From Thermoplasmata archaeon (lineage in GTDB: Archaea; Thermoplasmatota; Thermoplasmata; RBG-16-68-12; SOIM01), in contig JAGLME010000018.1 of NCBI GenBank assembly GCA_023140195.1, forward strand, positions 186,001-250,000: a stretch of 64,000 nucleotides of DNA. Direction: 5' to 3'. The position numbers and the translations under genes were made by a program. Of the stretch, positions 35,641 through 44,286 are shown in pieces; positions within the stretch are counted from its first letter, which is position 1; the number at the start of each line of letters is the position of its first letter. The notes below the pieces were generated by a model, which ran no database searches, had not been told where the DNA came from, and saw nothing but the letters and a program-made list of their open reading frames with translations.

Positions 35641-35722
35641 AGGATGGGGAAATTTTGGGCTAGTTCGTTAGAGTGCATCCCATCCCTTCTGACAAGGCTA
35701 GCCCTCCCTTCTTTTTTATTAC
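35641..35722 (+). ncRNA. Candidate structured small RNA with pseudoknot
   Basis: The segment lies between two convergent genes and has its own promoter and a T-rich end (CTTCTTTTTTATT, 35709-35721). A hairpin pairs GGGCTAG (35657-35663) with CTAGCCC (35698-35704) and, inside it, GTTAGA (35667-35672) with TCTGAC (35688-35693, one G-U pair). The hairpin loop contains CCCATCC (35679-35685), complementary to the 5' end GGATGGG (35642-35648), giving a pseudoknot. It is not a tRNA, 5S, SRP or RNase P RNA by size or motif, and clear C/D or H/ACA boxes are not seen. Function is unknown. Confidence 0.6.
35709..35721 (+). terminator. Poly-T terminator of the small RNA
   Basis: CTTCTTTTTTATT, including a run of six T, immediately follows the closing stem and is the usual archaeal intrinsic terminator type. 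Confidence 0.6.
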
Positions 35723-35766
35723 CCTAATGTTGTTCGAAAACAAGCGCCAAGAAGAGGGTCTGGTTC

Positions 35767-36432
35767 TTATGTCCAGGGCTCTATGAGATTGATCAGATCT
35801 TCTGTCAGAATGAGTCCCGGCTGTATCCAGCGTATGATGCCCTTCTTGTCCACCAACACATAAGTCGGCAGTTGAGATATGCCATAGTCCTGGAAGACCT
35901 TGGGCTCTGCATGAGCGTAGGTCCAGTCGGCCCCGTAATAACCTCGGAAGTAGCTGAGTTCAGAAGGCATACGTACTGAAAGGGACACCATTGTAACGCT
36001 GGAACCGATGGCAGCTGACACATTGGTCATATTGGAGGCCATCTCTTGGCTGTCCTCCTCATTCGGGTTAAAGAACTCGATGAGTATTGGCTTGGGACCT
36101 ATGTTGAGATTCAAGCTGAAGTGATCTCCATCAACGGCGTCATTGACCTCGAAGTTGGGGGCGTAGTTCGGCTCTTCCTCCTCTTCTCCGGGTGGAAGCA
36201 CTAGGACCACCACCACGGCAACGACAATGAGGACAACAATAAGCGCGACCCATTTCTGCCAGGTTCTGCCTCCCCGGACTGCTGTCGCCTTCTTCGGTTT
36301 CCTCACTCGAGGCAGATCCAGCTCGTCAATGTCCACCTTCTTCCCCGGATGGACCTTTCTCAGGTGGGCCTCCACGTTCTCCACTTTGACAGTGATCCCG
36401 CAAACCGGACACTCTAACGCGTTCTTCGCCAT
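35767..36432 (-). CDS. Membrane-anchored thioredoxin-like protein lacking the redox CxxC
   Basis: The protein has 221 residues from ATG 36432, about 25-30 bases after a TATA box (36458-36467), so probably leaderless. Residues 6-30 form a C2H2-like finger (CPVCG..., then HLRKVH). One membrane segment (about 62-82, KWVALIVVLIVVAVVVVLVL) follows a basic linker. The outer domain (about 95-221) has the thioredoxin/TlpA fold (IEFFNPNEEDSQEM, SQLPTYVLVDKKGIIRWIQPG with the cis-Pro). The place of the active-site CxxC is occupied by NPNEEDS, and no cysteine exists outside the finger. It is therefore not a thiol oxidoreductase of the normal kind; it may bind protein or sense something outside. Confidence 0.72.
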   Translation of the reverse strand: MAKNALECPVCGITVKVENVEAHLRKVHPGKKVDIDELDLPRVRKPKKATAVRGGRTWQKWVALIVVLIVVAVVVVLVLPPGEEEEEPNYAPNFEVNDAVDGDHFSLNLNIGPKPILIEFFNPNEEDSQEMASNMTNVSAAIGSSVTMVSLSVRMPSELSYFRGYYGADWTYAHAEPKVFQDYGISQLPTYVLVDKKGIIRWIQPGLILTEDLINLIEPWT

Positions 36433-36490
36433 CTCATGGTAAAATTGTCCTGCTTGCACTTATTACTTGCGACCCTTCTTGACCACTACC

Positions 36491-36498
36491 TTAATATA
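36491..36498 (+). promoter_or_regulatory. TATA box of srp54, leaderless
   Basis: TTAATATA is 24-31 bases before the ATG at 36522. The divergent box at 36458-36467 drives the thioredoxin-like gene. Confidence 0.6.
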
Positions 36499-36521
36499 CG
36501 CAGAGGCCGAATCATTCCCCG

Positions 36522-37865
36522 ATGGTGCTGGAGAGACTGGGCAGCTCGATTCGCAAGATCCTGAAGAAGGTCGCCAGTGCTAGCCATGTCGATAAGAGAC
36601 TTCTGAAAGAGGTAGTGAAAGATATCCAGAGAGCATTGATACAAGCAGACGTCAAGGTTGAACTCGCCCTGAAGCTCACAAAGGCCCTTGAGAAGAGGGC
36701 GATCGAGGACGATCCTCCACCGGGCATGACACTGCGGGAACATGTCATCAGAATAATCTACGACCTCATGGTAGAGATACTCCACGGCAGCAAGGAGATC
36801 AAACTGGAAAAGCAGAGGATTATGGTAGTCGGGCTGTACGGTTCGGGAAAGACGACCACGATCGGGAAGTTGTCGAAATATTTCCAGAAGAAGGGCCTGA
36901 ACGTGGGAGTTGTCGCAGGGGATACCCATAGACCAGCGGCATACGAACAGCTTGCCCAGGTAGTGGAGAGCATCAACGTCCCCATCTACGGGAACCCCAA
37001 GGAGAAGAGGGCGGAAAGGGTGGTCCGGGAAGGGATAGAGCACTTCAAGGACTTCCAGGTGGTCATAATCGACACGAGCGGCAGGCATTCCCTGGAACTG
37101 GATCTTAAAGAAGAGATTGAGAGGCTCTCAAGGATAGCCAGACCGGACGAGACCATACTCGTTCTTGATGCCACCATAGGTCAGCAGGCGGGCCCCCAGG
37201 CGAAGGCATTTCACGAAGCTGTCGGGGTAACTTCGGTCATAGTCACCAAACTGGACGGTAGCGCCAAAGGCGGTGGCGCGTTGAGCGCTGTCTCGGAGAC
37301 AGAAGCTCCCATTGCATTCATCGGAACAGGGGAGAAGATAGACGATTTCGAGAAGTTCGATCCGCCCCGGTTCATATCGCGACTTCTGGGCATGGGGGAC
37401 CTCCAGGCGCTGTTGGAGAGGGCGGACGAGGTCTTGGACAAGGAGAAGGCCGAGGAGGTCTCTCGAAGGCTGCTGTCCGGCAAGTTCACACTTAGGGAGA
37501 TGTACGATCAGATGGAGATGATGTCCAAGATGGGCCCCCTTCAGAAGGTCCTGAGCTTCATTCCGGGCATGCCCGGCAAACTATCCGACGAAGAACTCGA
37601 GGAGATGCAGGAGAAGCTGGGCGGGTACAGGGTAATGATGGATTCCATGACGGAGGAAGAGCTCACTAATCCCAAGATGATCAAATCCTCCCGGCTGAAG
37701 AGGATAGCGAAAGGCAGCGGGACTTCGGTCGACGAGGTCAGAGAACTGCTCAAACAATTCAATATGTCCAGGAAGGCGATCAAGGGAATCGTCGGGAACA
37801 GGAAGATGCGAAGGCAGCTGATGAGGCAGTTCAAGGATCAGGGAATGGACTTTGGTGAGTTGTGA
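36522..37865 (+). CDS. srp54: Signal recognition particle 54 kDa GTPase
   Basis: The protein has 447 residues. An N-terminal four-helix domain (1-95) precedes the G domain: G1 GLYGSGKTT at 104-112, GDTHRPAAYEQL, G3 DTSGRH and G4 TKLDGSAKGGG. The C-terminal M domain starts near 300 (SKMGPLQKVLSFIPGMPG) and ends with a basic stretch (NRKMRRQLMRQF) that contacts 7S RNA and signal peptides. SRP54 delivers ribosomes with membrane or secreted proteins to FtsY. It serves the many secreted proteins in the window. Family members usually have G-x-Q/N-G in the P-loop start; Tyr here is a minor variation. Confidence 0.96.
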   Translation: MVLERLGSSIRKILKKVASASHVDKRLLKEVVKDIQRALIQADVKVELALKLTKALEKRAIEDDPPPGMTLREHVIRIIYDLMVEILHGSKEIKLEKQRIMVVGLYGSGKTTTIGKLSKYFQKKGLNVGVVAGDTHRPAAYEQLAQVVESINVPIYGNPKEKRAERVVREGIEHFKDFQVVIIDTSGRHSLELDLKEEIERLSRIARPDETILVLDATIGQQAGPQAKAFHEAVGVTSVIVTKLDGSAKGGGALSAVSETEAPIAFIGTGEKIDDFEKFDPPRFISRLLGMGDLQALLERADEVLDKEKAEEVSRRLLSGKFTLREMYDQMEMMSKMGPLQKVLSFIPGMPGKLSDEELEEMQEKLGGYRVMMDSMTEEELTNPKMIKSSRLKRIAKGSGTSVDEVRELLKQFNMSRKAIKGIVGNRKMRRQLMRQFKDQGMDFGEL

Positions 37866-37933
37866 AGTCAAGTATCTTTTCTTCTATATAGCCTACATAT
37901 TTCTCCGTAGCAAACCATATTACCAATGTCACG

Positions 37934-37947
37934 TGTTCGGTCGAACA
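37934..37947. promoter_or_regulatory. Palindrome upstream of the ABC transporter operon
   Basis: TGTTCG-GT-CGAACA is a perfect six-base inverted repeat 32 bases before the permease gene and about 20 bases after a TATA-like CATATTACC (37916-37924), i.e. near the expected transcription start. It may be a repressor site controlling uptake. Confidence 0.45.
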
Positions 37948-37978
37948 AGAGTGAATTCAGCTCACATCGAGTGAGGAT

Positions 37979-40246
37979 ATGGCTAGGGGAAGGAGATTAC
38001 TGGAGATCTTGTCGAAAAAGCCGGTCCGGAAAGGCTGGTATATATTTGTCATACTCTTCTTTCTTCTTCTGATCCTCCTTCCAACGGTCTATGTTCTTTC
38101 ATACTTGGTAACTGGCTGGGACGACGTCTCGAATTACGTTCTCTCCGACAAGAAATCTTCGACACTCGAATGGACCAAAAGCGAGGATGAGCTCTTCGCT
38201 GGATATGAGGCCCATGCGTCAACCGACCCAAATTTCTATCCGGACGCCTCCACTCTGGAGATTCTCATCAATCCTCTGAGCGGGCATGTCAGTCTCAATA
38301 CATCCAGGTCTGCGACTTCCACTATTGTCAACACCCTACAGGCAGATCAAGGCCACTTCTTCAGGGTACTTGTCGTGGATGACAACGGTCTCCGAGCCGT
38401 CTCGAACGCTATGAGCGACGATGTATCAAGTCAGTTGTCATTCCCCTCCATCATATACCTCACTGTCTCCAATATTTCCGGCGACGACCTGACACTGAAC
38501 TGGACCAGAAGCGAGGATCTCGATTTTCAACGATATGAGGTTTACTACTCCACAGACTACGGATTCGTGCCCGGACCCGGCAACCGTGTCGCCAACATCA
38601 CTGACAGTCAGTCAAACTCAACAACGGTCTTTGCCCCCCAACCTGGAAGCCACTTCTATCGGGTAAGGGTGGTCAACTCCCAGGGGATGTGGGCTGAGTC
38701 GAATCAGCATGGCATCAGTTCGATCGGTGAGAAGGTGGATTCACCGGTTCCAGTATCTCTGCAATACACATTCAGCGAATCAACGCTTGATTCCATCACG
38801 GGCGCAGTGACCCTTTCCTTCCAGGTCTCAGTGGTCGCCACATTGATTGATTTTGTCGTGGGACTCCCACTTGCATGGTATCTGGTGAGAAAGAGCCCGA
38901 GGTGGAAGGACCAGCTGAACACGCTCATTGACGTTCCCCTCGCGTTCCCCACGGCCGCGACAGGTTTCTCTGCCGCTCTCTTTTGGGGAATGACCCCAGG
39001 CATCGTGGACAAGCCTCTTGGCGCCCTCAGCATCACTTCATCTCCAGTCATCCTGCTCACGCTGTTGATGGTGGTGTTCTCGTTCCCCTATATGGTCAGA
39101 CCTCTGGCCTCGATCCTCGAAGAGCTGAGCGTCGAGTATGATACGGTTGCGGGGACATGCGGGGCCAGTAAGTTCACTGCGGCCAGGACGATCACTCTCC
39201 CCCTCTTCAGGGCGGGTCTGGTCACCGCCGTCACGCTCTGCCTTGCCAAGACTTTAAGCGAAACGGGGGGTGTGATGGCAGCGTTAGCGACCATATCCAG
39301 CAGGGAAGTCAATGCTACCGCGCTGATCGGCACCTGGAAGGGTGCCTCCGTCTTCAACCCGTCTCTCGTTCCAGGCCTGGCCTTCCTGAGTTTCCTGTTG
39401 ATAATGCTGTCACTGACACTGATCATGGTGGCCAAGTTCATTATCATGAGGGCGAAGCTTCCGATCAAGAAGGTCTGGCCGAAGTTCGAAAGAAGACTGA
39501 GTCGAGGTTGGGTCCCCAAGGCTAAGGACGTGGCGGTCTTCCTCTTCCTGATCATCGTGGTCCTTCTCCCCGCTTTTTACATCTTTGGATATGCCGCAAC
39601 ACCGCAGGCGCAGCACGCCGACCTGGCAGGATTCTGGAACAGTCTTGCTTACTCGTTCTTCGTGGCTGGAATCGTGACTTTGATCGTTCTGGTCCTTGGG
39701 ATTCCAATGGGCATCTTGGTTGCGAGGCACAAGAATCGGAGGGTGGCTTCAACGCTTGATGTTCTGTCCAATATTCCCTTCGTCGTTCCGACCGCTGCCC
39801 TGGGTTTCTCTTTAGGTCTTTTCTGGAGCACTCAGAGTATCATCCCGGTGACGTCAGAGATTCTCATCATAATCATGGCCCATATCGCATTCACCTATCC
39901 TTATGTCGTGAGAAATGTGGTGGGAGCTCTCGAACAATTGAGTCCCGAATATGAGGAAACCGCGAGAACGCTGGGAGCGAAGCCCATGCAAGGGTTCAGG
40001 AGGGTGACGTTCCCGTTGATCAAGATGTCCATACTTTCCGGGGCTATCATGACCTTCACTCGTAGCGTGGGCGAAACAGGGGCCACCATTGCCGTCAGTC
40101 CAGAAGCGATCACGGCACCGGTTTACATAGTGTCCTTGATCAAGTCTGGGAGCTATTATGTCGCTGGAATCTCGAGCGCCATCCTGATTATCTTCTCGTT
40201 CATCGTCATCCTTCTTATCAGAGCACTAATCAAGAGGGGGGCCTGA
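37979..40246 (+). CDS. Fused double ABC permease with extracytoplasmic fibronectin-like insert
   Basis: The protein has 755 residues. TM1 (about 20-43) is followed by about 220 extracytoplasmic residues with two similar fibronectin III-like units (STLEWTKSEDELFAGYEAHAS and DLTLNWTRSEDLDFQRYEVYY). A permease core follows (about 270-490) with coupling-helix motif EELSVEYDTVAGTCGAS. A second complete core (about 515-750) carries its own coupling helix LEQLSPEYEETARTLGAKP. The two cores resemble CysT/ModB/FbpB-type permeases for inorganic anions, iron or thiamine. A normal transporter would use two subunits; here one chain supplies both halves. No separate solute-binding protein is encoded nearby, so the insert could take part in substrate capture. 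Confidence 0.85.
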   Translation: MARGRRLLEILSKKPVRKGWYIFVILFFLLLILLPTVYVLSYLVTGWDDVSNYVLSDKKSSTLEWTKSEDELFAGYEAHASTDPNFYPDASTLEILINPLSGHVSLNTSRSATSTIVNTLQADQGHFFRVLVVDDNGLRAVSNAMSDDVSSQLSFPSIIYLTVSNISGDDLTLNWTRSEDLDFQRYEVYYSTDYGFVPGPGNRVANITDSQSNSTTVFAPQPGSHFYRVRVVNSQGMWAESNQHGISSIGEKVDSPVPVSLQYTFSESTLDSITGAVTLSFQVSVVATLIDFVVGLPLAWYLVRKSPRWKDQLNTLIDVPLAFPTAATGFSAALFWGMTPGIVDKPLGALSITSSPVILLTLLMVVFSFPYMVRPLASILEELSVEYDTVAGTCGASKFTAARTITLPLFRAGLVTAVTLCLAKTLSETGGVMAALATISSREVNATALIGTWKGASVFNPSLVPGLAFLSFLLIMLSLTLIMVAKFIIMRAKLPIKKVWPKFERRLSRGWVPKAKDVAVFLFLIIVVLLPAFYIFGYAATPQAQHADLAGFWNSLAYSFFVAGIVTLIVLVLGIPMGILVARHKNRRVASTLDVLSNIPFVVPTAALGFSLGLFWSTQSIIPVTSEILIIIMAHIAFTYPYVVRNVVGALEQLSPEYEETARTLGAKPMQGFRRVTFPLIKMSILSGAIMTFTRSVGETGATIAVSPEAITAPVYIVSLIKSGSYYVAGISSAILIIFSFIVILLIRALIKRGA

Positions 40247-40251
40247 ACAAG

Positions 40252-41346
40252 ATGGGTCTGGAGCTGCGAAAGATCTCAAAGAAGTTCGGCGAGGTGGTCG
40301 CTCTTTCCGATGTTTCCATCAGAATCGAAAAGGGCGAGTACCTGGTAATCCTCGGACCCACTGGGGCGGGAAAGACGACCATGCTCCGTGTGATCGCCGG
40401 CCTGGAAGAACTGGACTCTGGCGACATCTTGCTTGACGACAAGATAGTCACCAAGGCGGATCCTGAAGAGCGTGGTGTGGTATACCTTTCCCAGACGTAC
40501 TCCCTCTTCCCCCATATGAACGTCTTGGAGAACGTTGAATTCGGCCCTAAAGTCAGGGACTGGAATCCAGCCAATCGTGAGAGGATCGTCAGTGAGATGT
40601 TGAACCTGGTCAGACTTCAGGACAGGGTGGATGCATTCCCCCACGAGCTCAGCGGAGGAATGAAGCAGCGAAATGCATTGGCCAGAGCCTTGTCCACTAA
40701 CGTTAGAACACTCCTCCTTGATGAACCGTTGAGGGCTCTCGACGCAAGATTGAGACTCAGCCTAAGAACCGAGCTCCGGAGGATGTCCAAGGACCTTGGA
40801 ATAACCAGTCTCCACGTGACCCATGACCAGGAAGAGGCCATAACGATTGCCGACAGGATAGTGATTCTTCGCAAAGGCAAGATAGTACAGATTGGCACTC
40901 CAGCCGAGATCTACGATAACCCAGTGTCGCCCTTCGTCCAGCATTTCGTGGGGGAGGCCAACTTCTTCTGCGGCACGATCCAAGAGAAGAATGAGGAAGG
41001 GTCGCTTGTCAAATGTGATGGTCTGAAGGTGAGCGCTACCGCCACTGATATTCCCGTGGGTTCCGAGGTTTGCGTCGGAGTCAAGACGGAAAGATGTCAT
41101 GTCACCAGAGGGAAGGAAGAAGGTCTGAACAAGCTCCCTGGAACGCTGGAGAGGGAACTGTTCCTTGGCAGGCTTTCCAGCATTGAGATATCATCCGAAT
41201 ATGGTAACCTGAAGGCAAAGGTGCTGGCAGAGGTTTCTGCCACGATGGACGAGGGCGAGGATGTGACCCTTCACTTCGATCGAGATCAAGCCATTGTGTT
41301 TCCCATACCCGATGAAGGACTTGAGAAAGAACTGGAGGTTGAATAG
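40252..41346 (+). CDS. ABC transporter ATP-binding protein (first)
   Basis: The protein has 364 residues. Walker A GPTGAGKT at 35-42, Q-loop LSQTYSLFPHM, signature LSGGMKQRNALARAL, Walker B LLLDEPLRALD and switch histidine HVTHDQEEA are all present. The C-terminal about 120 residues form a TOBE-like regulatory domain, as in ModC/MalK/FbpC importers. It begins five bases after the permease stop behind a GGGGGG run and powers that permease. LRALD replaces the more usual LSALD. Confidence 0.93.
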   Translation: MGLELRKISKKFGEVVALSDVSIRIEKGEYLVILGPTGAGKTTMLRVIAGLEELDSGDILLDDKIVTKADPEERGVVYLSQTYSLFPHMNVLENVEFGPKVRDWNPANRERIVSEMLNLVRLQDRVDAFPHELSGGMKQRNALARALSTNVRTLLLDEPLRALDARLRLSLRTELRRMSKDLGITSLHVTHDQEEAITIADRIVILRKGKIVQIGTPAEIYDNPVSPFVQHFVGEANFFCGTIQEKNEEGSLVKCDGLKVSATATDIPVGSEVCVGVKTERCHVTRGKEEGLNKLPGTLERELFLGRLSSIEISSEYGNLKAKVLAEVSATMDEGEDVTLHFDRDQAIVFPIPDEGLEKELEVE

Positions 41347-42440
41347 TGCCCAGGATCGAACTCAAAAACGTCTCCAAGAGATTCGGAAAGATCGTCGCGG
41401 TCAACACAACGAACCTCACCATCGAAGATGGGGAATACCTCTCCATCGTTGGTCCCAGCGGCTGTGGCAAGACAACATTGGTGAAGCTCATCTCAGGCGT
41501 CTGGGAGTCCACAGAGGGGCAGATCCTCATTGATGGCAAGGACATAGCTAATGTACCAACTGAAGACAGGGATCTTGGCTATGTTTTCCAAGGGATCGAA
41601 CTGTTTCCACACATGACGGTCTGGGAGAACACGACGTACGCTCCAAGGGTGAAGGACTGGCCGGACGAAGAGCTGGTCAAGACCGGGGAGGATTCGTTGA
41701 GATTGGTGAACCTTCTGGAAATGAGGGAGACCTTTCCGGGCCAGTTGAGCGGCGGCGCTCAGCAGAAGACAGGAATCGCAAGAGCCCTGGCCACCAAAGC
41801 GAAGCTCATAATCCTCGATGAACCCCTTTCCGCTCTCGATGCAAGGGTGAGAATCGATCTGAGGTATGAGCTCAGAAGACTTGTGAAGAGGCTGGGCCTG
41901 ACGGCCATCCATGTGACCCATGATCAAGAGGAGGCGCTTTCCGTCGCTGACCGTACAGTCGTCATGAAGAAGGGTGAGATAGTCGAGATCGGGACCCCAA
42001 GGCAGTTGTACGAGAAACCAAGACACATCTTCACGGCGAACTTCGTTGGAGAGGGAAACTTCTTGGAGGGCAGCGTGAAGAGGATGCCGGGGAAGTGGTG
42101 CCAGATCGAACTGAGGAACGAACAGTTCCTTTTTGTCCCGCCGATGGACGTAACTGAGGGAGATGCTCTGGTCTTGTTCACCCGACCTGAGAATCTGAAG
42201 TTCTGTAAGGATTTCAGTACGAACAGTGTCCCCGGAGAGGTGCGGGAAGTGCAGTTCATGGGTTCATTCCTTCGATACGAGGTCATGCTGGCGACGGATG
42301 ACCCAGTACTTGTTGATCTACCGATTCAACATGAAAGAGTTTATGCAGGGGATAGAGTTATGGTTGAATTCAACCCAATTGACACATTGGTGTTCGAGAG
42401 GCCCCCCGAGGGACTCAGGGAGGTGCTGAGACTTGAGTGA
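41346..42440 (+). CDS. ABC transporter ATP-binding protein (second)
   Basis: The protein has 364 residues with GTG start sharing one base with the preceding TAG. Walker A GPSGCGKT is at 36-43, Q-loop FQGIELFPHM, signature LSGGAQQKTGIARAL, Walker B LIILDEPLSALD and HVTHDQEEA. A C-terminal TOBE-like domain follows. Having two different ATPases beside a fused permease suggests a heterodimeric motor, each ATPase matched to one permease half. The two ATPases are clear paralogues of equal length. Confidence 0.92.
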   Translation: MPRIELKNVSKRFGKIVAVNTTNLTIEDGEYLSIVGPSGCGKTTLVKLISGVWESTEGQILIDGKDIANVPTEDRDLGYVFQGIELFPHMTVWENTTYAPRVKDWPDEELVKTGEDSLRLVNLLEMRETFPGQLSGGAQQKTGIARALATKAKLIILDEPLSALDARVRIDLRYELRRLVKRLGLTAIHVTHDQEEALSVADRTVVMKKGEIVEIGTPRQLYEKPRHIFTANFVGEGNFLEGSVKRMPGKWCQIELRNEQFLFVPPMDVTEGDALVLFTRPENLKFCKDFSTNSVPGEVREVQFMGSFLRYEVMLATDDPVLVDLPIQHERVYAGDRVMVEFNPIDTLVFERPPEGLREVLRLE

Positions 42441-43104
42441 GAAGGCGTTGTTAGGCTGGTTTTCCAGAAGGAAGGAATCTGTGATCGCTTCTAAGACAAG
42501 GGACCACGTGATAAAGATCGTGGACACGTGTGTGGAGCTGGACAAGGCGGTCGGAGCTGCTATGGCCGATGACAGGACTCGTGCCATAGATGCTCTTCAC
42601 CGGTTAATGCTGAGAGAGAATGAGGCGGACACGATTGAGAGGGAGCTGTTCAATGAGTTGACCCGAGGAGAGCTCGAGTCCAGGGACCGTGAGGATCTTA
42701 TGCACCTTGTCAAACGAATCGATTTGGTTGCGGATTGGGCCAAGGTCGCAGGAAGGAACCTCCAGATACTGATAGAGACTGAGATACACATTCCTCCTGA
42801 GCTGTGGGCAGAGTACAAGGAGATCACGAAGAACACCGTAGATTGCGCGAGATTGCTCTCCAAGACTGTGGCTGCCTTCGGTGAGGACGCGGACGGGGTC
42901 ATCAAAGGTGCCAGGGAAGTGAACCGCATGGAACATGTGATAGATGACCTTTACTACAGAACAAAGAAGGCCTTGGTGAAATCCACCGCGGACCCAAGGG
43001 TCGTGATACTGCTGAACGACCTACTTGCAGGGGTTGAGAACGCCAGTGACTTCTGCAAGGATGCTGCGGACATCCTCTCAGTGCTTGTGTTGGCCGGCAG
43101 ATAG
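42433..43104 (+). CDS. PhoU-like DUF47 family protein
   Basis: The protein has 223 residues and starts at TTG 42433, overlapping the ATPase by eight bases, with GGGAGGTG seven bases before it. It is all-helical: ALLGWFSRRKESVI, IVDTCVELDKAV, LMLRENEADTIERELF, NRMEHVIDDLYYRTKKAL, LLNDLLAGVENASDFCKDAADIL. The E/D-rich repeats match the DUF47/PhoU group, which binds metals and regulates phosphate or anion transport. In this operon it hints that the transported solute is phosphate or a similar ion, but that is not established. Confidence 0.85.
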   Translation: MSEKALLGWFSRRKESVIASKTRDHVIKIVDTCVELDKAVGAAMADDRTRAIDALHRLMLRENEADTIERELFNELTRGELESRDREDLMHLVKRIDLVADWAKVAGRNLQILIETEIHIPPELWAEYKEITKNTVDCARLLSKTVAAFGEDADGVIKGAREVNRMEHVIDDLYYRTKKALVKSTADPRVVILLNDLLAGVENASDFCKDAADILSVLVLAGR

Positions 43105-43113
43105 ACAAAAAGA

Positions 43114-43851
43114 CTACTCGCTCTCTATTCTCGGCGCCAGAAGATACTTGACCTCACCCTTCCCGTCGGCGATCTTGAACTCCAATCTTACTGGGTAGTC
43201 GTTCCCGAGGTGCATCGTTATCGACTCAGCCGAGCTAACGGCCTTGATCATGCTGGAAAAGTAGTCAAGCGGGAACAACGCCCTCACGGTCTCCTTGCAC
43301 GAAAGTTCTTCCAGAAGGTCCTTTGGCAGTTTCAGGTTGACCGAATCGGTGTCCCCCTCGGATATCATCTCAAAACCGTCCGGAGACGAGATCAGCGCTA
43401 TGTGGTCGGAAACGGACTCAGATGCCCTGATACCCTGACGAAGCTCATCTGTCCTCACTGCAAGCTTGGCGGGAAGGTCCAGACTTGGGACCTTCGGGTC
43501 GGACATGCCTGCGGTGTCGACAAGGGACATCGTTCTCACAATGTTGCCCACGGACATCACCAATCTGTTCTTATCCTCGTCAAGGTCCATACTGATGATC
43601 TCACCTGCTCTTGCCAGCTTGAGGACCTCCCTCATCTTGTTGATGTCTATTCCGAGCTCTGAATCGTCGCCCTTGAACTCCTCGAAGGCGCTCTTCTCAA
43701 GGGAAAGGTCCACCATCGCGACATGCGCTGGATCAACCGCCTTCACTCCAATTCCGTTCTTCGTAACATTGAACTTGACCTCGTCCACAAGGGTGGAAAC
43801 GACATCTATCAACTCTTTGAGAACTTCTGACTTTGCCTTCGCGTTAAACAT
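43114..43851 (-). CDS. pcn: DNA sliding clamp PCNA
   Basis: The protein has 245 residues, the archaeal PCNA length. It opens MFNAKAKSEVLKELIDVVSTLVDEVKF and contains GIGVKAVDPAHVAMVDLSL, the interdomain region near 120, and ends with PVRLEFKIADGKGEVKYLLAPRIE. The homotrimer encircles DNA and tethers polymerase B/D, ligase, FEN1 and others. ATG 43851 follows a GGGGGAG ribosome site; the TATA box lies at 43888-43895. Confidence 0.97.
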   Translation of the reverse strand: MFNAKAKSEVLKELIDVVSTLVDEVKFNVTKNGIGVKAVDPAHVAMVDLSLEKSAFEEFKGDDSELGIDINKMREVLKLARAGEIISMDLDEDKNRLVMSVGNIVRTMSLVDTAGMSDPKVPSLDLPAKLAVRTDELRQGIRASESVSDHIALISSPDGFEMISEGDTDSVNLKLPKDLLEELSCKETVRALFPLDYFSSMIKAVSSAESITMHLGNDYPVRLEFKIADGKGEVKYLLAPRIESE

Positions 43852-43887
43852 ACGCTCCCCCTTTCTCGCAGGTAATCGATTCTGAAG

Positions 43888-43895
43888 TTATAAAA
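43888..43895 (-). promoter_or_regulatory. TATA box of pcn
   Basis: Read leftward, TTTTATAA is 37-44 bases before the ATG, leaving a short leader with the ribosome site. Confidence 0.6.
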
Positions 43896-43920
43896 CTATT
43901 CTTGTGGAGATGAAGTCCCT

Positions 43921-44229
43921 TCAGAACTCTCTCCAGGTGTTGCCGCATTTTGTGCATCTGTAGATCCTTGTCGTGGGTTCATCTGCTGCTCTGGTCTGTC
44001 TCATGGTGTAAGTCGCTTCGTTGTGTCCGCACTCATCGCATTCGACCTTGGTGGTTGGCATGGTCTTGGTTATCTCGTCCAGTACCAGGATATCCGCCTT
44101 CACCTTCTTTGTCTTCTTGACGCTTGACTCGGGCTTGCCCATGTTGGAGGTGAAATCGCAGCCTTCCTTTCGGCAGACCATCTTCCCCTCTTTTGGAAAC
44201 AGTAATGACTTGCACTTCGGACAGAACAT
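43921..44229 (-). CDS. tfs: Transcription elongation factor S (TFS)
   Basis: The protein has 102 residues. The N-terminal zinc ribbon (MFCPKCKSLL, then CRKEGC) resembles RNA polymerase subunit RPB9. The C-terminal ribbon (CDECGHNEATY...YRCTKCGNTWREF) is TFIIS-like, with the acidic hairpin residues D-E in AADEPTTRIY that enter the polymerase to trigger RNA cleavage. It rescues backtracked RNA polymerase. An excellent GGAGGT ribosome site precedes it; the TATA box GGTTTTTATC is at 44258-44267. Confidence 0.96.
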   Translation of the reverse strand: MFCPKCKSLLFPKEGKMVCRKEGCDFTSNMGKPESSVKKTKKVKADILVLDEITKTMPTTKVECDECGHNEATYTMRQTRAADEPTTRIYRCTKCGNTWREF

Positions 44230-44257
44230 GCTACCTCCGGTTAAGAATGTCCCAGAA

Positions 44258-44267
44258 GATAAAAACC
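44258..44267 (-). promoter_or_regulatory. TATA box of tfs
   Basis: Read leftward, GGTTTTTATC is about 30-38 bases before the ATG. The same short gap also holds the end of the upstream membrane-protein gene. Confidence 0.55.
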
Positions 44268-44286
44268 TTTCGAGACTTAGAATGGA

